The notes under the pieces: generated by a model
The model's input: only the letters and a program-made list of their open reading frames with translations
Databases searched by the model: none
What the model was told of the DNA's origin: nothing
Assembly (NCBI RefSeq): GCF_042453785.1
Contig: NC_091676.1
Span: forward strand, 1,247,501-1,311,500
Origin: Malus domestica
Taxonomy: Eukaryota > Streptophyta > Magnoliopsida > Rosales > Rosaceae
Direction of reading: 5' to 3'
Length of the DNA: 64,000 nucleotides
Shown here: in pieces, positions 56,073-64,000 of the stretch
Numbering within the stretch: position 1 is the first letter of the stretch
Layout: each line of letters opens with the position of its first letter
Position numbers and translations under genes: made by a program

Positions 56073-59000
56073 AGGTTCTCTTCTGGAATATCCGTGGCAT
56101 TGGTAACGATGACTCTCGGACGGAGCTCTCTAACATCTGTCGGTTGCATCACCCGGATTTGGTTTGCATTGCGGAGCCCATGGTGACTTTTAATTCTATT
56201 TCAGCTGCTTATTGGGATTCTTTAAATTTATCTGCTCTTACTTTTAATTCTAGAGGAACTCTTGCCCCCAACCTTTGGTTACTAACATCTTCGGCTTGTG
56301 AAGACCCTTTAGTTATTTCTATATCTGATCAACTGGGTAACGGTTCGCTGTACTTTTGATCATATCCCAAACCAATTCACATTTGTTTATGCAATCACTT
56401 CATCTATCAAAAGAAGAGACTTGTGGGCTAACTTTATCTCTCTGCGCCCACAAACATAAGTTCCATGGATGGCTATTGGCGATTTCAACGCTATACTGGG
56501 TGCCCACGAGCAGATGGGAGGAGGCAGACCGTCCCAAGTTTCATGCGCTGAGTTTAGTAACATGTCTGACACTTGTAACTTTACCCACTTGAACACATCT
56601 GGGGCAGCCTTTACATGGTCTAATGGCTGGAGGTCTCATGGTCGCACTGAACGAAGGTTAGATCGCTCCTTGTGTGATATAAGTTGGTTTGATTCTTGGC
56701 CCCACTCTAACTGCATAGCTTTGCCAAAGGTAGTCTCAGATCATAACCCCCTTATCTTCTCTGGTTCTAGAGTTTTGCGCAATGGTCATCGTCCTTTCCG
56801 TTTTCAATCAATATGGGTTCAACATCCATTTTTTCGAGAAACTGTAACTCATTGCTGGAGAAATACAGTTGTCTATGGTTGTCATATGTTTATTATTCTG
56901 CAAAAATTGAAAGCTCTAAAAACCTGCTTGCGCCAATGGAATTTTTCGGTTTTTGGTGATGTTCATAATAGAGTGGCTAATGCTCGGCATAATCTTTCTA
57001 TGATTCAACAAAGAATTTCAACTGAGGGTATAAATAATGATCTTTTCGAGGAGGAGATTGTCGCCAAGACTACAGTAATGGAGTCTCTTCAAATGCAGGA
57101 GGCATTTTGGAAAGATAGAGCTCGTGTTAAGTGGTTAACTAAAGGGGATAAAAATTCTTCTTTCTTTCATGCCTATGCTCGTATTAAATCATCCAGCTCT
57201 CATATCAGTTGTATTCTTGATGGAAACAATCTTCTTACTGACCCGCTGGCTATTGCGAACCATATTGTTAATTTCTATCAGACTTTGTTCGGCTCTTCTT
57301 TCACCCCTTCAGGTATTGATGAGGTTTGTGAGGTCATCCAGCCGATGGTCACAGACTCTGAAAATGATCTCTTATCTGCATTACCTACTGATGAGGAAAT
57401 TAAGGAGGCAGTTTTCTCATTAAGTGCTTCCAGTGCGCCAGAGCCAGATGGTTTTCCAGGTTTTTTCTATCATCACTGTTGGGTTATTGTCAGCTTTGAT
57501 GTTATTCAATTTGTGAAGCAATTCTTTCAATCAAATTGGCTATACCCCAATACCAATAGTAACTTCTTAGTTTTGATACCGAAGGTGGAAGACGCTATTT
57601 CCATGACTCATTTTAGACCTATTGCTTTGGCAAACTTTCTCTTTAAGATTATTCCCAAAATTTTGGCAGTTCGCCTTTCTCATGTTGTTCAACGCATTAT
57701 TTCTCCACATTAAGCTGCTTTCATACCTGGCCGATGTATCACAGATTGTATTGGCCTAGTTTCAGAATGTTTCAATGTGCTTGACAAAAAAACTCGTGGT
57801 GGCAATATGGGAGTCAAAGTTGATATAACTAAGGCTTTTGATACTTTAGATTGGTCATTTCTATTGCGGGTGCTTACTAAATTTGGGTTCTCCACTTGTT
57901 TTATAGACTGGGTTTCTACCATCTTAAGATCTGCTAAATTGTCCATCCTAATCAATGGTTCCCCGCATGGTTTTTTCTCTTGTTCCTGAGGAATGCGCCA
58001 AGGGGATCCTCTCTCTCCGTTACTTTTCTGTCTTGCTGAGGAGGCTTTATCAAGGGGCCTGAGTCGTCTTCAACTTGATGGGCTTACTAAGCCAACTTTT
58101 GCTCCACGAGGTTGTATCTCTCCTTCTCACGTTCTCTATGCAGATGACTTATTCATTTTCTGTAGAAGTGATGGTGGCACTCTGCGTAATTTGCAAGGTT
58201 TCTTCGATAGATATAGTAGAGCCTCTGGTCAATTTATCAATAAGGCAAAAAGTACTTTCTACTTGGGCTCTACCTCAAGGCATCGCAAAGCTGTGGTTGA
58301 GAGTTACTTGGGTTTCAAAGAAGGCAAAACACCTTTTGTCTACTTAGGAGTTCCAATCTTCTGTGGCAAGCCTAAAAGGAGTCATCTTCAAGCCTTGGCA
58401 GATAAAGCTAAAGCTAAGTTAACTGGTTGGAAGGGGAAACTTTTATCTATGGCAGGAAGAGTTCAACTCACTCAATCAGTTTTTCAAAGTATGCTCTTGC
58501 ATAGCTTTTCTGTTTATAAGTGGCCTTCTTCCTTGCTAAGGTCTCTTTCACGATGTGCTCGCAATTTTATATGGTCTGGTGTCGTAACCTCCAAGAAGTT
58601 GGTTACCGTTTCTTGGCATCAGATATGTGCTCCGAAGAATGAAGGTGGTTTGGGTTTGCGTGATCTTGGCTATCTTAACACTACAGCTCTCTTAAAGCTT
58701 GGATGGCTTATTATTACTACTGATTCCCCTTGGAGTATTTATCTTCGGAAACGTTTCAAGCTACATGGTCGCCTATACTCTTGTAGTTATAAGCGATCTT
58801 CTATATGGCCTGGTATTAAATCCATTCTTCATATCTTGTTTCAAAATTGTCGTTGGGTGATTGGAAATGGTTCTACTACTTCCCTTTGGGTTGATAAATG
58901 GCTGGATAAGCCTATTGTGGACGTCGTTGGTGCAACAGAGATTGCCCCTTCTTTATCTCGTACTAAGGTCTCAAATATTATTCGTATGGGACAATGGGTT

Positions 59001-60222
59001 ATTCCTTCTATTTTTTCTTCTACTTTCCCAGACCTAACTAAAGAGATTTTAGAAATGCCTCTTCCAATTGATGAGGATAAGGACGTTTTAATTTGGGAAG
59101 TTTCTACATCTGGTGTTTTTTCGTTTTCCGATGGCTATGAAATTGTTCGTCATCGGTTTCCTGTCAAGAGTTGGGCTTCCATTATCTGGCGTCCTTTCAT
59201 CCCACCTCGTTACTCTATTTTAGTTTGGAAGATTCTATTCAACAAGCTCCCAACGGAGGATCAACTTCAGCGCCGAGGCATCCCGCTGGCTCCAATATGC
59301 CAACTATGTCACAAGAATTCTGAATCTATTGACCACTTATTTTCTAGCTGTGACTTTGCACAATGTGCTTGGCGTTGGCTAGCTACCCAATTTGGCACTA
59401 TTATTCCACCTACGGCTCCCTCTCTGATCTATGGCTTGATTTTCTGTCAAAGCGGTTTTCTCCACATCTTCGCAATGTCTGGCTAGCTTCAGGGTTTTTC
59501 TTACTCATGGCTATTTGGAAGATGCGTAATAAAGTGAAGTTTGAAGGCAAACCTCCCTCCTTCTCACGTCTCTGCCGCTCCACCTCGGCCTGGATTAGGC
59601 AGGTTGGAGCTCTCACCCCTGGCCATGTACGAGGCATTTTGGACAGGCAACTTTTAGTCTCTCTTGGAATATCGCCTAACTCCTGTAAAGCTCCTTCTAT
59701 TGTCCCTGTTCTTTGGCACCCCCTCTTTTTTCTTGGGTCAAAGTGAATACTGATGACCTTGCTAAGGGTAATCCGGGTCCTGCGGCATGTGGCGGGGTTT
59801 TTCGAGATTCTGCGGGTTATTTTCTTGGTGGTTTCTCCCTAAGCTTGGGCCATCGTACTTCTTTCTATGCGGAGCTCCATGCTGTCATCCTTGCTGTCGA
59901 ATTGGCCCACGCGCGGGGCTGGCAAAATTTATGGCTTGAAAGCAACTCTTCGAGTGTAATATCATGTTTTGCTTCTGGATCTTTCTCTCCCCCTTGGTCG
60001 CTCCAGACACGCTGGAACAATTGTACTCTCCATTTGCAGAACATGGTTTTTCGTTGCTCTCATATTTTTCGATAAGGGAATGATGTTGCTGACAAATTAG
60101 CCAATTTAGGGCTTCTATCATCTTCACTTGTCTGGCATTCCACTCCTCCGATTGAGATCCTCCCTCCTTTGCACTCAGATTTCTTGGGCATGCCAACCTA
60201 CAGGTTTGTCTCCTCTTCTTGA
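56069..60222 (+). pseudogene. L1 ORF2 (endonuclease, RT, RNase H), decayed
   Basis: Pol-like ORF2 of the L1 element. Endonuclease: KVLFWNIRGIGNDDSRTELS, AIGDFNAILGAHEQ, RLDRSLCD, SDHNPLIFS. Reverse transcriptase: FRPIALANFLFKIIPKILA, AAFIPGR, VDITKAFDTLDW, RQGDPLSPLLFCLAEE, and catalytic YADD (VLYADDLFIFC, near 58138). C-terminal RNase H: VNTDDLAKGNPGPAACGGVF, YAELHAVILAVELA. Lesions: frameshift near 56330, TAA near 56457, TAA at 57711-57713 (from CAA), TGA at 57987-57989 (from CGA), frameshifts near 59430 and 59740, TAA at 60073-60075 (from GAA). The RNase H fits the plant L1 type. Not functional. Confidence 0.88.
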
Positions 60223-61019
60223 TGTGTCTTCTCCTTTCTTTTCCTAACCTTTTTGGATTCCCTTTTGTTTTGCAGTTTGTCTTGCAGGTTATTACCTTTT
60301 AAGGTTTATAAAGGGGTTTGGGCTTATGTCCGCCTAGTCTTTTCCTTGTTTTTTCTTTTCCAAGAGGGGTACGGTCTATGTCCCCCCCTCTTTTTCCGGC
60401 ATTTCCTTTCTCAAAAGGGGTAAGGTGCATGTCCCCCCCTTTTTCTTTTGTATTTCTTTTCTCTTGTTCTATGAGGGGTTAGGTTTATGTCCCCCATTTT
60501 CCTATCAATAAAATTCCCTTGTACCGCCGAGGTTCTCCAAAAAAAAAAAAAGTCCCAAAATAATTGGAACTCCAACAATTGTATACGGACTTCTTCATAC
60601 CAATTTCAAACACTTAGGCCATCTCTAACCGACCCGACCAAATGACAATAGGACCAAAAATAGCAAAGAATGACATGAAAACCGTCTCCAACCGAGAACT
60701 AGGCCAAAGGGCTTGTGGGCCCCACTGTGCCCAAACCCTCAAATCAGGCCAACGAGTTGACCATTTCCAGCCAGCCAGCCAGCTCTAGCCCAACCCTCTA
60801 GTGCCAAAATGTCAAGCTTGACATTTTGCCAGCCCTCCTGCTCAGCCTATTTGAATGTCAACGGCTACTTGGTGTCAGCATGATGTCAGCTAGCTAACGT
60901 CATGCTGCCGTTAGGTTACAGTTGAAATTTGAATTTTTTTTTTGGGATGAATTTAAAAAAAAAAAATTCTATTTTTTTTCCCTATAAACACCTACACCAT
61001 TCATACAACATTGAAAGCT

Positions 61020-61365
61020 AAAGATAAGAAATGTCATGTAGATAAGAATCCTATCTAAAATCTGCACAACCAATTACATCTCGACACGTGGCACTCGAAA
61101 TCCTATCCAAAAAATTATTAAGATTACATAAAGATAAGAAATCTGGAGAGTTACTCACTTTAGTAACATGTGTCATTCGAAATTTTATCCGAAAAATTAT
61201 AGAGATTACATAAAGATAAGAAATCTGGAGAGTTACTCACGTTAGTGACACGTGTCACTCGAAATTCTATCCAAAAACTTATAGAGATTACATAAAGATA
61301 AGAAATCCGAAGGCTTATTCATTTGGCGACAAGTGACACTCAAAATATATCCGAAAACCTTATTT
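61020..61365. repeat. 82-bp tandem repeat, about four units
   Basis: The phrase gacacgtg(g/t)cactcgaaat...atcc returns at 61083, 61165, 61247 and 61328, a spacing of 82, 82 and 81 bp. Between the phrases lies gattacataaagataagaaa. Two of the units carry an intact cacgtg core (G-box type). Confidence 0.75.
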
Positions 61366-61805
61366 TAATATAATAGTTTAATTTAATTAACTATATTAAT
61401 TTAATTAAAATAATAAGGCATATGACCCTTTGACCCTCTCGGTTGGAGATAGTTTTTTGTTAAATGACTATGTTTGGCATATGGCCCTTTGATCCCTTCA
61501 ATTGGAGATGGTATAAAATATGACCTAGCACTGTTCATTAAAATATAATTTATTGCAAGAATATAGAGCTAAAGGGAACCCTTTGACCCTCTTTCGGTTG
61601 GAAATGACCTTGGAGATTAGCACTAGGCTGTAGGAATCACACACATACTCTAACAAGAGACACAAAGCGGAGAGAGCAGCAGTTATCTTCCTAAAAGGGT
61701 TTTGAAGGTAAAATATGAGATGATAATTTTTTATTGCGTTAAGCAATTGGGAAAGTGTGAATGTTTCTCAAAATTTGTATTTTTAAGGACAGATTCATTA
61801 GGAGA

Positions 61806-61938
61806 AAATTTTTAGGTGTGCCAAAAATAAGATTTAGTACACCAAATGTCATTATATATGTGGTTAGAAATTTTTTATCCAACCACTTGTATTATGACAC
61901 TTAGTGTACCAATGTATTCCCGCACACCGAAAATTTGA
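61806..61938. mobile_element. Small hairpin MITE
   Basis: Ends gaaaatttttaggtgtgcc and cgcacaccgaaaatttg are inverted repeats around a 100-bp AT-rich core with further inverted words (ggttagaaattttttatcc / aaccactt). No coding capacity. Confidence 0.45.
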
Positions 61939-62011
61939 AAAGATGGATGATTATAATATGGTGACAATTTAGAGAAATTCGATGGATCAGGATCCTCTCC
62001 TGAGCAGATGG

Positions 62012-62153
62012 AGAGGATCCTCCTGACTAGGCCCATCGAGCCGTTCAATTTCTATCCAACGGTTATAATTATTATAATTTTTAGAGGGACCCTTTGTTTG
62101 TAGCCGTTGAAAAAAAAATTGGACAGTCCGATGAACCTGGTCAGGAGGATCCT
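62012..62153. mobile_element. Inverted-repeat (foldback) element
   Basis: Left arm ggagaggatcctcctgac and right arm gtcaggaggatcctctcc are exact inverted repeats. Inside them, cgttcaatttctatccaacgg pairs imperfectly with the right side (ccgttgaaaaaaaaattgg). Outside the left arm, ggatcctctcctgagcag adds a further inverted word. A foldback or MITE is likely. Confidence 0.6.
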
Positions 62154-62335
62154 CTCCAAGGATTTGAGATAATATTTCGGGTAAGGGCTATAGAATCTGT
62201 AGTTACAAATACAACATACAATATACATAGCCTACAATCAACTGTCGATTACAGCAGCACCTCTTCAAATATGAACAATAACTGTTACTTCAACAGACAA
62301 ACAAGTAAACAACTCCCTATATGGCGTATTCGTGC

Positions 62336-64000
62336 TTACAAAGCGTAGATTTTCTCAAGGTCGGAGTTATATTCATCGTCAGGATCTGAGATATTTGCCG
62401 AGTAGACCGACCAGGAGAAGGACTTGCTTCCACTGGCCCGTTTGATGCGTCTCTGAGAGTCCCGCCGGAATGCCCCAAAGTGTTGTCGGAAAACAAAGTA
62501 GGACATGCTTGCAAGAGTTGCAATAAGAATTGGCACTCCCACAACGGTTATGGTGATGGCCATCCATGAACTCCCCTCTCCGACCACAACATAAGCTATC
62601 GACAGAAACGCCCCACAGGTGCAAGCACAGGCAGCCCACATTAGTTTGTTAACCACCGACACGACTTGCTTCTGAGCCCCCGTGTCCCAGGCCACCAAGG
62701 TGATCTGAACCACAACAACGGCTAGTGAGATGAAGAGAGAGGTGGCATTCAATAGATAGAACACTTTGAAACCAACTTCATCGGCTATTTTAGCCTTCCC
62801 TGCTTCCGGTCCAGACTGTACATATTGGCCGGGGAAGTTGAAAATGGCCAAGAAAGCTATTGATGCAAACAGAACAGCAACCACTGTGATAGAATTGGTA
62901 GTGTTCTGGACAGCTTCCCTATGAAGCTTCTTTAGTTCTTTGGCGATGCCAGAAACTCGCCGTCGGGTTGTTTCATTTTGTATGAGCTGTGAGTGCACCT
63001 CATGCTTGATATCGCTCACAGTTCTTTTCAGCTCCATTGCTTCATCCACTTGGCCGACATGTTTTGCATACTTGGCACCAGCTTCCGCCAGTGTTTCTGT
63101 AATTTCTAATTTAGATTCTCCATACTGTAGTTTATCTGCCAAATCCCTTGCAGTTTCGCAATGATTATTAATGACGTTGACATCAATAGCCGTATAGCTC
63201 AGCAAGACGCTCACTATCTGCAAGAAAGAGGACAAAATATCATCACAGGTGGAGCAAAAAAAGATGAATATACACGTAGAAAGACAAACATATGCAATTG
63301 GATTCACCACTTTTGAGGATGTAATACTATATTTAGAAATTCCACCAAGTGCTTCCCGGTTACTCATCGAAGAAGAAAACACGAACTTATCACAAAAGTT
63401 TCAATGAAGCAAAACAGGATCCCAATATTTTATTTTTAATTGGTATATTCTCACATAATTACCCATTATCCATCTTAACTCTCTGTCATCTCACATCTTC
63501 TCTATAGTCCACATGTAGATATAACCTACACGTCCAAAAAGGCATGGATATTATCCGTCTTGGCTGTAGCACGCACAACTCAAGCACAGACTCCTTGACA
63601 ATCTGTACTGTACTGTACTGATGAAACTCCATGACAAAGAACTAGCTCCTAAACCCAATTTAGACTTACAGTTACCTGGTAAATAAAGCAAAGTAATAGA
63701 TAAATCCAACGGAAGGAAGAAATAGTTAATGACAAGGATTTTACGAGCTGATATATTTTCATCCTACATACAATTTCAACATAATGACTAGGACTTGATG
63801 AGTTCATGCATTTTTCATAAATAGAATGTCAATATGAAGATACCTGTGGACGGCATTTCCTTGTGGCTATGTGCACAGCTGTATTTCCCTTCTTGTCACG
63901 TTCATTCAGTATAGAATTGTCAGCGTCCAATATCTCCTCTACAACTGGAGTACACTGACCTTTTACAGCCATATGGAGTGCAGTTTGACCCTTTTTATCC
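62336..64000 (-). CDS. ITN1-like ankyrin-repeat membrane protein (PGG domain), 3' part
   Basis: Ankyrin repeats followed by a multi-pass PGG domain, as in Arabidopsis ITN1 and At2g01680/At5g02620-type proteins of the plasma membrane; ITN1 is linked to ROS and salt responses. Two exons are visible: 63844-64000 (upstream, cut by the window edge) and 62336-63217 (last exon, stop TAA 62336-62338), with GT-AG borders. The upstream exon encodes two ankyrin repeats (KKGQTALHMAVKG, DKKGNTAVHIATRKCRP). The last exon encodes a further ankyrin repeat (VSVLLSYTAIDVN), a conserved linker (VDEAMELKRTVSDIKHEVHS, RRRVSGIAKELKKLHREAVQ) and four membrane segments (SITVVAVLFASIAFLAIF; LLNATSLFISLAVVVVQI; LMWAACACTCGAFLSIAYVV; ITVVGVPILIATLASMSYFV). 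The short C-terminal tail is basic then acidic. The N-terminal ankyrins lie beyond the window. Confidence 0.9.
63218..63843 (-). other. Intron of the ankyrin gene
   Basis: Minus-strand donor cag|gtatct at 63843 and acceptor tttcttgcag at 63218. No nested feature was recognised. An open frame that runs from the last exon into this intron (to 63382) is not coding upstream of 63217. Confidence 0.8.

Larger units (their letters stand above)
43571..60552 (+). mobile_element. L1-type LINE, decayed and split by an LTR element
   Basis: Plant L1-clade non-LTR retrotransposon. ORF1 lies at 43614-44273 plus 55056-56072, and ORF2 remains span 56069-60222. A 3' UTR holds four about 58-bp units ending in atgtccccc (60310-60500); an AATAAA near 60508 and a poly-A tail (60539-60551) follow. 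The 10.8-kb LTR element at 44274-55050 splits ORF1. The left boundary given is approximate. Confidence 0.85.
60553..62335. other. Repeat-rich spacer left of the ankyrin gene
   Basis: No gene recognised. Contains a probable MITE with gccatctctaacc/ggagatggt ends (about 60617-61512), an 82-bp tandem array inside it, a small hairpin element (61806-61938) and a second inverted-repeat element (62012-62153). The right end should contain the 3' UTR of the ankyrin gene. Confidence 0.5.

Noticed and set aside
61020..61365. CRISPR-like array
   Set aside because: The genome is plant nuclear; the units are contiguous 82-bp tandem repeats without unique spacers.
62940..63164. Plus-strand frame opposite the ankyrin gene
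   Set aside because: Antisense shadow of the conserved linker and ankyrin coding sequence.

Overview
The window is plant nuclear DNA. It has spliced genes with GT-AG introns, AT-rich spacers, SINEs, MITEs, LINEs and an LTR retrotransposon. The gene set is eudicot. The repeat set, including a TSD-flanked RTE-type LINE and the abundant MSGPSDRRFDLN-type ORF, looks like Rosaceae, most probably the apple/pear group. That genus-level placement is recognition from memory, not proof.

Host genes, left to right: a complete INTS11/CPSF73-II gene (13 exons, 363-4317, +); a complete RIE1-type membrane RING-H2 E3 ligase (4 exons, 6208-8607, +); a badly damaged NUP155 nucleoporin gene (18670-30457, +) with three frameshifts, a nonsense codon and a TE block in an exon; a complete VAC14 gene (20 exons, 31694-37811, +); a single-exon F-box gene (39248-40480, -) with a decayed second copy beside it (41160-42830, -); and the 3' part of an ITN1-like ankyrin/PGG membrane protein (62336-64000, -) that runs off the right edge. 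INTS11, RIE1, VAC14 and the ankyrin gene match a neighbourhood of Arabidopsis chromosome 2 (At2g01680 to At2g01735), so this is a conserved gene block expanded by transposons.

Mobile DNA fills more than half of the window. (1) 10011-18145 is an 8.1-kb composite between perfect 20-bp target duplications: a full-length RTE LINE with an intact 1052-aa endonuclease/RT ORF, then a 4.2-kb foreign segment ('X') in antisense, then a second copy of the LINE 3' end with its (TTG)n tail. (2) 24441-29466 is a 5'-truncated copy of the same composite in opposite orientation, inside the NUP155 pseudogene. (3) About 43.6-60.55 kb is a decayed L1-type LINE (ORF1 with DUF4283-like region and CCHC knuckle; ORF2 with EN, RT and RNase H) split in ORF1 by a 10.8-kb Ty3/gypsy-type LTR element (44274-55050, minus strand, TSD tcaat, tRNA-Asp primer site). 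(4) That LTR element has lost most of pol and carries a third, diverged copy of the X ORF, again antisense to its host.

The most interesting object is X: a TATA-equipped, coiled-coil ORF of 208-224 aa found three times, always antisense inside a retroelement, in two unrelated retroelement classes. The copies differ mostly at synonymous sites. Its sandwiching between two LINE 3' ends suggests that the LINE now mobilises it as cargo.
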